A stretch of 64,000 bases of DNA from Minwuia sp. (GTDB taxonomy: Bacteria; Pseudomonadota; Alphaproteobacteria; Minwuiales; Minwuiaceae): the NCBI GenBank assembly GCA_029210175.1, contig JARGPL010000001.1, positions 85,372-149,371 on the forward strand. The letters are read 5' to 3'. The position numbers were made by a program, and so were the translations under genes. Positions 25,027 through 32,416 of this stretch are shown piece after piece. The stretch's first letter is position 1, and each line of letters opens with the position of its first letter. The notes beneath the pieces were generated by a model. The model worked only from the letters and a program-made list of their open reading frames with translations. It searched no databases and was not told where the DNA came from.

Positions 25027-25824
25027 ATGATGACGCAGGATGACAAGGCTCTGGCAGGCCAGCACGTGGTGGTGACAGGCGCGGCACAGGGGATCGGCCT
25101 GGCCATCGCTGACGCATTCCTGGCGGCCGGGGCCAATGTGACCATAGTCGGTCGCGATCAGCAGAAGCTCGCCACCGCCGGCGCATCCCTGCAGGCCGAT
25201 CATGGCACGGCCAGGGTGCATGAGGCGCTGGCCGACCTGACCGACGCGGACCAGATTGCTGCGGCCTTCGCGGCTGCGGTGACCGAACTCGGCCCGGTCG
25301 CGGTGCTCGTCAACAATGCCGGGGCATCCGGTTCCGTGCCCTTCGCAAAGATGGATCAGGCGCATTTCGGCGCGATGCTGGATGCCAATGCCCTGTCGAC
25401 GTTCCTCTGCTGCAAGGCCGTGATCGGCGACATGCTGGCCGCAAAGAGCGGACGCATCATCAATGTCGCGTCCACTGCCGGGCTGAAGGGCTATGCCTAT
25501 GTCGCAGGCTATTGCGCCGGCAAGCACGCGGTCGTGGGGCTGACCCGGTCGCTGGCGCTGGAGGTGGCGCGCAAGGGGATCACCGTGAACGCCATCTGCC
25601 CCGGATTCGTCGAGACCCCGATGACGGTGGAGAGCGTGCGCAACATCGTCGAGAAGACGGGGCGTACGGAGGAACAGGCCCGCGCCGATCTGGCGGCCAT
25701 GAACCCGCAGAAGCGGCTGGTGCAGCCGGTGGAGATCGCGGCCATGGCGGTACAGCTCGCCCTGCCCACCGCAGGCGGGATCAATGGCCAGATGATTGCC
25801 ATCGATGGTGGGGAGACCGCCTGA
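25027..25824 (+). CDS. SDR-family oxidoreductase
   Basis: A 265-residue classical short-chain dehydrogenase. The cofactor loop is VVVTGAAQGIGLAIADAF, NNAG is at VLVNNAGASG, and the catalytic Ser-Tyr-Lys are in INVASTAGLKGYAYVAGYCAGKH (Ser of VAST, Tyr and Lys of YCAGK). The proline-glycine loop CPGFVETPM is normal. A GGGAG ribosome site precedes the start. Fold and context suggest a 3-hydroxyacyl-CoA or cyclic alcohol dehydrogenase acting on intermediates of the operon. It is the first gene of the MarR-controlled operon; its stop overlaps the start of the marR gene by one base (TGATG). Confidence 0.88.
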   Translation: MMTQDDKALAGQHVVVTGAAQGIGLAIADAFLAAGANVTIVGRDQQKLATAGASLQADHGTARVHEALADLTDADQIAAAFAAAVTELGPVAVLVNNAGASGSVPFAKMDQAHFGAMLDANALSTFLCCKAVIGDMLAAKSGRIINVASTAGLKGYAYVAGYCAGKHAVVGLTRSLALEVARKGITVNAICPGFVETPMTVESVRNIVEKTGRTEEQARADLAAMNPQKRLVQPVEIAAMAVQLALPTAGGINGQMIAIDGGETA

Positions 25825-26387
25825 TGCCAGATGGCCTGATGGCAGAAACCTCCAGCCCGGCCTCGGTTGAGGCCATTCCGTCGGGGCCGCATTCCGATGA
25901 CGAGAAGCTGGCCGTGCGCCTCTGGTTGCGCATGCTTTCCTGCACGGCACAGATCGAACAGGACGTGCGGGGACGCCTGCGGGCGCAGTTCGCGACCACG
26001 TTGCCCAGGTTCGACGTCCTGGCGCAGCTTGATCGCGCACCGGACGGTCTGACGATGAGCGGGCTTTCGGCACGGCTGATGGTTTCGGCAGGCAATATCA
26101 CGGGCCTGGTTGCAAGGCTGGCGGATGAGGGGTTGGTGGAACGGGCGCCCCACCCCGCCGATGGCCGCGCTCAGGTCGTCCGCATGACGCCCGCTGGCAA
26201 GCAAGCCTTTGACCGCATGACGCCGGCGCACGCGGGCTGGATCGCGGAAATCTTCGAAGGCCTCAGCGAAACCGAGCAGCAGGCGCTGCATCAGGCGCTT
26301 GGCCATCTGAAGCGCCATCTCGACCGTGATGGCGCGCGCGACGACCGTCCGGACAGGACCGCGAAACTGGCAGAGGGGACACGATGA
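25824..26387 (+). CDS. MarR-family transcriptional regulator
   Basis: A 187-residue winged-helix regulator. The recognition helix region is LTMSGLSARLMVSAGNITGLV and the wing is LVERAPHPADGRAQVVRMTP, with the conserved DGR turn. The N-terminal dimerisation helix starts near ARLWLRML-type sequence at VRLWLRMLSCTAQIEQDV. Such regulators repress catabolic operons until an aromatic acid or its CoA ester binds. The 20-bp palindrome at 24984-25003 upstream of this operon is the likely site. The start overlaps the SDR stop (TGATG) and its stop overlaps the next gene by four bases, so expression is linked to that of the enzymes, giving autoregulation. Confidence 0.9.
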   Translation: MPDGLMAETSSPASVEAIPSGPHSDDEKLAVRLWLRMLSCTAQIEQDVRGRLRAQFATTLPRFDVLAQLDRAPDGLTMSGLSARLMVSAGNITGLVARLADEGLVERAPHPADGRAQVVRMTPAGKQAFDRMTPAHAGWIAEIFEGLSETEQQALHQALGHLKRHLDRDGARDDRPDRTAKLAEGTR

Positions 26388-27844
26388 TCATGAAGCTTCT
26401 CGAACCGCTGAACATCAACGGCATGGTGCTGCCCAACCGCATCGCCGTCCCCGCCATGGTCACCCGCCTGTCGGGGGAGGATGGCTACGTCAATGACGAC
26501 ATCATCGACCGCTATCGCCGCTACGCGGAGGGTGAGGTCGGCCTGATCGTCGTCGAGGCGATGGCGATCCATGGATCCAAGTCGGGGCCGCTGCTGCGGA
26601 TTTCCGATGACAGTTTCATTCCCGGTCACCGGCAGCTGGCCGATGCCGTACATGGTGCCTCCGATTCCAGGGTGGTGCCGCAGATCATCCATTTCATGAA
26701 GGTTGCACGCTCCGGCTGGCGACAGCGGATCGAGGATCTGTCGCCGGAACAGATAGAATCGATCATTGCCGATTTCGGCCTGGCGGCAGTCAGGGCGCGT
26801 GAAGCCGGGTATGACGGCGTGGAGCTGCATTCCGCCCATGCCTATACGCTGTCGTCGTTCCTCAGCCGCCGCAACAGCCGCAAGGATGCATTCTCCGGCA
26901 AGACGCTGGAGGGTCGGCTGCACATGTTCGGTCGCGTGATGGCCGAAGTCCGCCGACAGGTGGGCCACGATTTCCCGGTCGGTATCCGGTTCCTGGCGGA
27001 GGAGGCGATCAAGGACGGCTACACGATCGACGAGGCCAAGCTGATCGCTTTGCGCATGGCACAGGCAGGGGTCGATTACATCTCCCTGTCCGTCGGCGGC
27101 AAGTTCGAGGATGCGCAGCCCCGTGACGGCCATCCGCTGTACCCCTACACCGGCTATTCGGGGGATCGCTGCATGCCCGGCAACTGGTATCCGCCCATGC
27201 CCCATGCGCATCTGGCCGGGGCCATCAAGCAGTTCATCAATGCCAAGGGGCACTCGGTGCCCGTCATCTCCGTCGGCAAGATCTCGGACCCGGACGATGC
27301 CGAACAGTTGCTGCAGGACGGCAGGGCCGACATCATCGGCATGGCGCGCCAGCTGCTGGCCGACCCGGACTGGCCCGCAAAGGTGCGCCGGTCGCGCCAG
27401 GATGCGATTGTCCACTGCATCTATTGCAATGTCTGCAAGCAGCTGGATGAGAACTTCAAGGAAGTGCATTGCTTCCTCTGGCCAAAAGGCGCGCGGCAGG
27501 CTCCGGCGGATGATCCGAACCGGCCCGTGCCGGTCTGGCCGGACGGCAGGGGGGACCTGGCGGCCACGGTGAAGGACGGCCAGATCCAGCTCGGCTGGCC
27601 GAAGGTGCCCGGCGTCATCGGCTACGACGTCTACCGGGCCACGGACGGCGATGTGGCGGAGGTCGTCGAAGCGGTGAAGTCGGCGAAGTATGCGGATCGC
27701 ACCGTGCTGGGTGGCCTCCGTTACGACTATTTCGTGAGACCTTTCGATGCCAGCGGCACGGCCGGACCGCCATCGCATCAGGTATCCGTGGAGATGCCGA
27801 TGCCGGAGGGCCTTGCCACCATGCTGGAGGCTGCGGATGGCTGA
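26384..27844 (+). CDS. Old-yellow-enzyme family NADH:flavin oxidoreductase with C-terminal FnIII-like domain
   Basis: A 486-residue protein. Residues 1 to about 380 form an FMN-binding TIM barrel: NRIAVPAMVTRLSGEDGYVN, GYDGVELHSAHAYTLSSFLS with the substrate-binding His, FPVGIRFLAEEAIKDGYT, and IIGMARQLLADPDWPAKV. A Cys-rich segment CIYCNVCKQLDENFKEVHC could hold an iron-sulfur cluster, but spacing differs from the 2,4-dienoyl-CoA reductase type. The last 110 residues (QIQLGWPKVPGVIGYDVYRA and on to YDYFVRPFDASGTAG) resemble a fibronectin type III module, unusual in this family. It would reduce alpha-beta unsaturated carbonyls, perhaps an enoyl-CoA. The start overlaps marR by four bases; the next gene starts inside its end (8-bp overlap). 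Confidence 0.85.
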   Translation: MIMKLLEPLNINGMVLPNRIAVPAMVTRLSGEDGYVNDDIIDRYRRYAEGEVGLIVVEAMAIHGSKSGPLLRISDDSFIPGHRQLADAVHGASDSRVVPQIIHFMKVARSGWRQRIEDLSPEQIESIIADFGLAAVRAREAGYDGVELHSAHAYTLSSFLSRRNSRKDAFSGKTLEGRLHMFGRVMAEVRRQVGHDFPVGIRFLAEEAIKDGYTIDEAKLIALRMAQAGVDYISLSVGGKFEDAQPRDGHPLYPYTGYSGDRCMPGNWYPPMPHAHLAGAIKQFINAKGHSVPVISVGKISDPDDAEQLLQDGRADIIGMARQLLADPDWPAKVRRSRQDAIVHCIYCNVCKQLDENFKEVHCFLWPKGARQAPADDPNRPVPVWPDGRGDLAATVKDGQIQLGWPKVPGVIGYDVYRATDGDVAEVVEAVKSAKYADRTVLGGLRYDYFVRPFDASGTAGPPSHQVSVEMPMPEGLATMLEAADG

Positions 27845-29507
27845 TCCGGCGCGCAGCGATCCGCGGGCACCCGGGGGCCGGAGCATCCATGAGGATGATT
27901 TTGCGGCCCGCATGCTGCCGCCCCGGGACCAATGGCCCCAGATGCGGTTCGATACGCTGCCCGGACTCGCGGCGATCCCTGACCGGGTCAATTGCGGTGC
28001 TGCGTTGCTCGACAGCGGGGCGGAAAGATTCGCCGACCGACCGGCCTGTCTCTACCGCGATCATGTCTGGACCTATGCCGAACTGAAGCGTCACGCCGAC
28101 CAATTGGCGCATGTGCTGGTGGACGATCTGGGCGTGCGTCCCGGTAACCGTGTGCTTATCCGGGGGGCCAACACGCCGATGTTCGTCGCCTGCTGGTTCG
28201 CGGTGATGAAGGCCGGGGCCGTGGCCGTCGCCACCATGCCGCTGCTGCGCTGGCGGGAACTGGCCTACATGGTGGACCGGGCAGAGATCACGGTGGCGCT
28301 CTGCGACCGGCGGCTGGCCGACGAAATGGCGCGCGCGCACACCGAAAGCCATCACCTGAAACATGTGCGCCACTACGCTGGCGACATGTCAGGCCCGGAT
28401 GAGCTGGAGGGGGCAGCGGCCGACAAGCCGGACCGTTTTGACGCCGTGGACACCGCCGCGGATGACGTCTGCCTGATTGCCTTCACATCCGGCACCACGG
28501 GCCAGCCGAAGGGCTGCATGCATTTCCACCGCGATGTGCTGGCGATCAATGCAACGTTTGCCGACGAGGTCCTGAAGCCCGGGCCCGATGACATCTTCAC
28601 CGGCAGCCCGCCCATCGCCTTCACCTTCGGGCTGGGGGCGCTGGTGACATTCCCCATGTCCGCCGGTGCGGCGACCCTGTTCAACGAACAGTTCACGCCG
28701 GAGACGACGCTGCAGGCGATACAGGATCACGGCGTCACGACGCTGTTCACGGCGCCTACCGCCTATCGCGTGATGACCGGCCTGGCAGCGGAGTATGACC
28801 TGTCGAGCCTGCGCCAGTGCGTCAGCGCGGGGGAGACCCTGCCTGCGCCGGTCTGGCAGGGCTGACATGACGCGACCGGCATGCGCACCATCGATGGGCT
28901 GGGGTCGACCGAGATGCTGCATATCTTCGTGGCGGAGACACCTGCCAACATGCGGGCCGGCGCGACAGGACGTCCGATCCCGGGGTTCGAGGCAAAGGTC
29001 GTCGATGATGCGGGCCACGACTGCCCGACGGGCACCGTGGGACACCTGGCCGTGCGTGGCCCGACGGGCGTCCGCTACCTCGACAACCCGGAACGTCAGG
29101 CGGCCTATGCGAAGGCGGGCTGGAACCATACCGGTGACAGCTACATGGTCGGTGAAGACGGATACTTCCGCTATGCCGCGCGTACCGACGACATGATCAT
29201 TTCCGCCGGGTACAACATCTCGGGGCCGGAGGTGGAGGCGATCCTGCTGACCCACCCGGCGGTTTCGGAGTGCGCGGTCATCGGTGCGCCCGATCCGGAC
29301 TGGGGGCAGATCGTGAAGGCATTTGTCGTGCTGCGTCATCCGGATGCCGCGACACCGGAAACCCGCAAGGCCCTGCAGGATCACGTGAAGGCGGAGATCG
29401 CGCCCTACAAGTATCCGCGCGCTGTTGAATTCGTGGCCGAACTGCCCAAGACTCAGACCGGCAAGGTGCAGCGATTCCAGTTGCGCAAGGAAGAGGAAGC
29501 GAAGTGA
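27837..29507 (+). pseudogene. Benzoate-CoA ligase family gene interrupted by an in-frame TGA
   Basis: An AMP-forming ligase gene of 556 sense codons apart from one internal stop, TGA at 28863-28865 (codon 343). Reading through it, the frame continues without a shift: PAPVWQG, stop, then HDATGMRTIDGLGSTEMLHI. Homologues have Trp here, so a single G-to-A change explains it. Before the stop are the N-terminal domain and the ATP loop FTSGTTGQPKGCMHFH; after it are GLGSTEM, YNISGPEVEAILLTHPAVSE and the catalytic-lysine tail PKTQTGKVQRFQLRKE. Family members, including 2-aminobenzoate-CoA ligase, activate aromatic acids to CoA esters. The truncated 342-aa product lacks the C-terminal lid. It overlaps the OYE gene by 8 bp and its final stop overlaps the cupin start. 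Confidence 0.85.
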
Positions 29508-29896
29508 TGGCAACACCGGTCAACATCAGCCAGGCACTGGCGGGCAAGGCGTTCTTCAGGGGACGCACGCCAGAGAATGATGATGAGGCAGAGGCGGCGT
29601 TTGCCCAGCTTGGCAGCATCAACAATGGCCAGATCTTCGCAGGCAGCTATCAGGGTTTCACCGCCTGGGAACGACACGGTGCGGGCGACGAACTGGTGCA
29701 GGTGATCGATGGCATGACGGAGATCACGATCCTGACCGACGATGGCCCTGAAACACACAGGCTGACAGCCGGATCGTTCATTGTGGTGCCGCAGGGACTC
29801 TGGCATCGTTTCAACACGCCGGACGGGGTGACCGTGATGACCGCCACGCCGATGCCGACTGATCACAGCAACGCCGACGATCCGCGGGTCGGCTGA
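29507..29896 (+). CDS. Single-domain cupin protein
   Basis: A 129-residue small beta-barrel protein. The cupin metal-binding motif 1 is seen in FTAWERHGAGDELVQVIDG and motif 2 in LTAGSFIVVPQGLWHRFNTP, with the His of WHRF. The start ATG overlaps the ligase stop by one base (TGATG), and the next SDR gene begins 34 bp downstream, so it is an operon member. Cupins of this type may be dioxygenases, isomerases or regulators; a ring-opening or decarboxylating role in the aromatic-acid route is possible but unproven. The N-terminal 50 residues (ISQALAGKAFFRGRTPENDD) are outside the barrel. Confidence 0.8.
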   Translation: MATPVNISQALAGKAFFRGRTPENDDEAEAAFAQLGSINNGQIFAGSYQGFTAWERHGAGDELVQVIDGMTEITILTDDGPETHRLTAGSFIVVPQGLWHRFNTPDGVTVMTATPMPTDHSNADDPRVG

Positions 29897-29929
29897 CCGC
29901 GCATTCGCATTCCTGGGGAGGAACCCGAG

Positions 29930-30841
29930 ATGACTGATATTCGCTATGACGGACGTGTCGCCATCGTGACTGGTGCCGGGGCCGGACTGGGCCGCAGCCA
30001 TGCGCTGTTCCTGGGCAGCCGGGGGGCAAAGGTCGTGGTCAACGACCTGGGTGGCAGTGTCGATGGCACCGGCGGTTCCGGCAAGGCGGCCGACGATGTG
30101 GTGGCGGAAATCCGCGCGGCAGGTGGGGAGGCGGTCGCCAACCACGACGCGGTCGGCACCCCGGAAACCGGCAAGTCCATTGTCCAGACCGCGCTGGATA
30201 CCTGGGGGCAGGTCGACATCCTGATCAACAATGCCGGCATCCTGCGTGACAAGTCATTCGCCAAGGTCGATGCGCCGGACTTCCAGGCCGTCATCGATGT
30301 TCATCTGATGGGGGCTGTCTGGTGCACCCATGCGGCATGGCCCGTGATGCAGGAACGCAATTATGGCCGCGTGGTGATGACCACCTCTGCAGCGGGCCTC
30401 TACGGCAATTTCGGGCAGGCCAACTATGGTGCCGCAAAGCTCGGCATGGTCGGCCTGATGAACGCGCTGAAACAGGAAGGGCGGAAGAGCAACATCAATG
30501 TCCATACGGTCGCGCCCATCGCCGGAACCCGCATGACCAAGGGCATTGTGCCAGATCAGGTCTTCGAGGCGCTGAAGCCCGAACTGATCACGCCGATCGT
30601 TGGCTGGTTCGTGGCCGAGGAGAACGAGGAGACCGGCCACATCATCGAATGCGGCGCAGGCTACTACAGCAAGGTGGAGATGGTGGAAGGTGCGGGACAC
30701 CACTTCGGCCCGTCCGCCGCTGTCACCCCTGAAGACCTGAGAGCCAACTGGGACACGATCACCGACATGTCCGCAGCCCGCGCTTTCCCGTCAGCGCTGG
30801 AAGCCATTGGTGCCGTCTTCGAAGGCTTGCCCAAGGCGTGA
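29930..30841 (+). CDS. SDR, MFE-2-type (3R)-hydroxyacyl-CoA dehydrogenase
   Basis: A 303-residue SDR resembling the dehydrogenase part of peroxisomal multifunctional enzyme 2. A strong GGGGAGGA precedes the start. Motifs: VTGAGAGLGRSHALFLGSRG, VNDLGGSVDGTGGSGKAADD (an insertion typical of the MFE-2 branch), LINNAGILRDKSF, and Ser-Tyr-Lys in TTSAAGLYGNFGQANYGAAK. The C-terminal extension EEIETGH-like ENEETGHIIECGAGYYSKVE is also typical. MFE-2 enzymes oxidise (3R)-hydroxyacyl-CoAs made by MaoC-type hydratases, two of which are encoded at 31351-32258. This fits a beta-oxidation-like end to the operon's pathway. Confidence 0.88.
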   Translation: MTDIRYDGRVAIVTGAGAGLGRSHALFLGSRGAKVVVNDLGGSVDGTGGSGKAADDVVAEIRAAGGEAVANHDAVGTPETGKSIVQTALDTWGQVDILINNAGILRDKSFAKVDAPDFQAVIDVHLMGAVWCTHAAWPVMQERNYGRVVMTTSAAGLYGNFGQANYGAAKLGMVGLMNALKQEGRKSNINVHTVAPIAGTRMTKGIVPDQVFEALKPELITPIVGWFVAEENEETGHIIECGAGYYSKVEMVEGAGHHFGPSAAVTPEDLRANWDTITDMSAARAFPSALEAIGAVFEGLPKA

Positions 30842-30859
30842 GCCTTTCGGACGAGGCGG

Positions 30860-30893
30860 CAGGGCCGGGCAGGCAGCAGGGCCGGGCAGGCAG
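30860..30893. repeat. 17-bp tandem duplication
   Basis: CAGGGCCGGGCAGGCAG occurs twice head to tail at 30860-30876 and 30877-30893, in the short gap after the MFE-2-type SDR. It looks like a small slippage duplication without visible function. Confidence 0.85.
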
Positions 30894-30918
30894 CAGGTGG
30901 CGCTTCAGGTGCCGCGCC

Positions 30919-31263
30919 TCAACTCACCTTGGCGAACAGCTTGTGATGGCGGTTGAAGGTGTGGGGGCGGACCTGACCGGGCCAGCGGCCTGCCTCGACG
31001 GCTTCCGACCAGGCGGCGCTGGCCAGCACATCGGGTGAATCGATCTCGTACAGGGCGGTCCATGTCGGGGCTTCCATCGCGACATCCTTGATCTCGCCGC
31101 CCAGGCTCACCTGGAAATCCTGCGCCTTCATGCGGGTGACCTTGCGGACCCCCGGCACTTTCAGCAGCAGGGGCACATGCTCGGTATCATAGACCTCGTT
31201 GAACAGGTCTTCCTTTTCCGGTGCCACGTCCATGCTCACCTGAAATATGTACCGACCACTCAT
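30919..31263 (-). CDS. Small alpha/beta-barrel (EthD/DUF4286-like) protein
   Basis: A 114-residue protein starting MSGRYIFQVSMDVAPEKEDL. It carries FNEVYDTEHVPLLLKVPGV and a VRPHTFNRHHKLFAKVS tail, a pattern seen in dimeric alpha/beta-barrel proteins such as EthD-like and DUF4286 members. These include small monooxygenases and proteins of unknown role. It is the only minus-strand gene within the catabolic region, convergent with the MFE-2-type SDR and divergent from the MaoC genes across an 87-bp gap. No cofactor motif is visible. Function unassigned. Confidence 0.65.
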   Translation of the reverse strand: MSGRYIFQVSMDVAPEKEDLFNEVYDTEHVPLLLKVPGVRKVTRMKAQDFQVSLGGEIKDVAMEAPTWTALYEIDSPDVLASAAWSEAVEAGRWPGQVRPHTFNRHHKLFAKVS

Positions 31264-31350
31264 CGCCAGTCCCCCTGCGTTTGATTTTGTGCAAGTCTGA
31301 CGGTCCCCGGTGGGTGGCGCAATGATGCAGTCAGATAGCGAAAGAGACCG

Positions 31351-31809
31351 ATGCGATATTGGGAAGACATGGTGGTGGGCGAGACCTTCGTCGCCGGACC
31401 GCACGAAGTGACGGAGGAAGCGGTGATCCGCTTCGCCAGCAAATATGACCCGCAGTATTTCCACTTGAGCGAGGAGGCGGCGAAGGATGGCCCGTTCGGC
31501 ACCTTGACCGCATCCGGCTGGCATTCGGCATCGATCTGCATGCGGCTGATGGTCGGCGGCCTGCTGGCCACGCTGAAGAGCGAAGGCGCACCGGGGGTGA
31601 AGCTGTGCCGCTGGCTGCGCCCCGTGACCCCGGGGATGCAGCTTTCGCTGCATACCGAGGTGCTGGACACCTATCTGCCGAAAAGCCGCAACGACATCGG
31701 GTTCTGCAGCGTGCGTCATTTCCTGCGTAATGCCGACGGAACTGATGTGCTGCGCATGGAGAACGTGTTCATGATCGGTCGTCGTGGTGATGCAGGAGAG
31801 GGCGCATGA
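31351..31809 (+). CDS. MaoC-family dehydratase
   Basis: A 152-residue hotdog-fold hydratase. The catalytic Asp/His signature is in FASKYDPQYFHLSEEAAKDG, and the following FGTLTASGWHSASICMRLMV is the usual substrate-channel segment. MaoC hydratases interconvert trans-2-enoyl-CoA and (3R)-hydroxyacyl-CoA, matching the MFE-2-type dehydrogenase at 29930-30841. It overlaps the next MaoC gene by four bases (ATGA at 31806-31809), so the two chains are made together and may form a heterodimer, as in other paired MaoC systems. The gene lies at a divergent junction and should have its own promoter upstream. Confidence 0.9.
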   Translation: MRYWEDMVVGETFVAGPHEVTEEAVIRFASKYDPQYFHLSEEAAKDGPFGTLTASGWHSASICMRLMVGGLLATLKSEGAPGVKLCRWLRPVTPGMQLSLHTEVLDTYLPKSRNDIGFCSVRHFLRNADGTDVLRMENVFMIGRRGDAGEGA

Positions 31810-32258
31810 GCCGCTGGTTCGACGATATCGAGATCGGGCAGGTGCTCGAAACCGACAGTTACACGCTGACGAAGGAAGAGATCATCGAGTTCGCGACGGA
31901 GTTCGATCCACAGCCATTCCACATGGATGAGGAGGCGGCGAAACATTCGGTGTTTCGCGGGCTGTGCGCTTCCGGCTGGCAGACCGCAGGCATCCTGATG
32001 CGGTTGCAGGTGCTGGCGCGCGGCGGTGATGATGGCGGGTCCATGGGATCCCCCGGGTTCGACGACCTGCGCTGGCTGAAGCCGGTGCGCCCGGGCGATA
32101 CCCTGCGGGTGCGCAGCACCTGTGTCGAGAAGACACCATCGCGGTCCCGCCCTGATCGCGGATCGGCAGTGTTCCATGCGGAGGTCCTCAACCAGAAGGA
32201 TGAGGTGGTGATGGATGCGCGCCTGATCGGGATCATCAGAAAACGGCAGGCCGTATAG
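31806..32258 (+). CDS. MaoC-family dehydratase (second copy)
   Basis: A 150-residue MaoC protein, related to its neighbour. The catalytic segment is FATEFDPQPFHMDEEAAKHS, followed by FRGLCASGWQTAGILMRLQV. The sequence FDDLRWLKPVRPGDTLRVRS is the conserved ligand-binding strand. Both MaoC copies keep Asp and His, so neither looks catalytically dead. ATGA overlap with the upstream copy implies stoichiometric expression. The gene ends 27 bp before a full palindromic repeat, which may end the transcript. Confidence 0.9.
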   Translation: MSRWFDDIEIGQVLETDSYTLTKEEIIEFATEFDPQPFHMDEEAAKHSVFRGLCASGWQTAGILMRLQVLARGGDDGGSMGSPGFDDLRWLKPVRPGDTLRVRSTCVEKTPSRSRPDRGSAVFHAEVLNQKDEVVMDARLIGIIRKRQAV

Positions 32259-32284
32259 ATCTGTCCATCAAGTGATGGAATCGC

Positions 32285-32355
32285 GCCAGCCCGCTCCCCC
32301 ACCCGGCCACCCATTCAGGATGATCCAGTGGGTGGCCGGGTGGGGGAGCGGGCTG
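32285..32355. repeat. Full copy of dispersed palindromic repeat (28-bp perfect arms)
   Basis: Two perfectly complementary 28-bp arms lie at 32285-32312 and 32328-32355. The 15-base loop contains GGAT and ATCC, which can add a short inner stem. The inner sequence CTCCCCCACCCGGCCACCCA is the same as in the copy at 18578-18659. The flanks resemble the half copies at 10917-10950 and 44208-44243. It lies between the second MaoC gene and the dienelactone hydrolase gene. Confidence 0.9.
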
Positions 32356-32416
32356 GTGATGCACTCCAACAGTGGAACGATCCAGACGGCCTCGGGTCGA
32401 GAGAGGGATGAACATC

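Noticed and set aside
28850..28890. Frameshift as the cause of the broken ligase
   Set aside because: The same frame resumes straight after the TGA, with the expected HDATG sequence. No base needs to be added or removed, so a nonsense change is the simpler reading.
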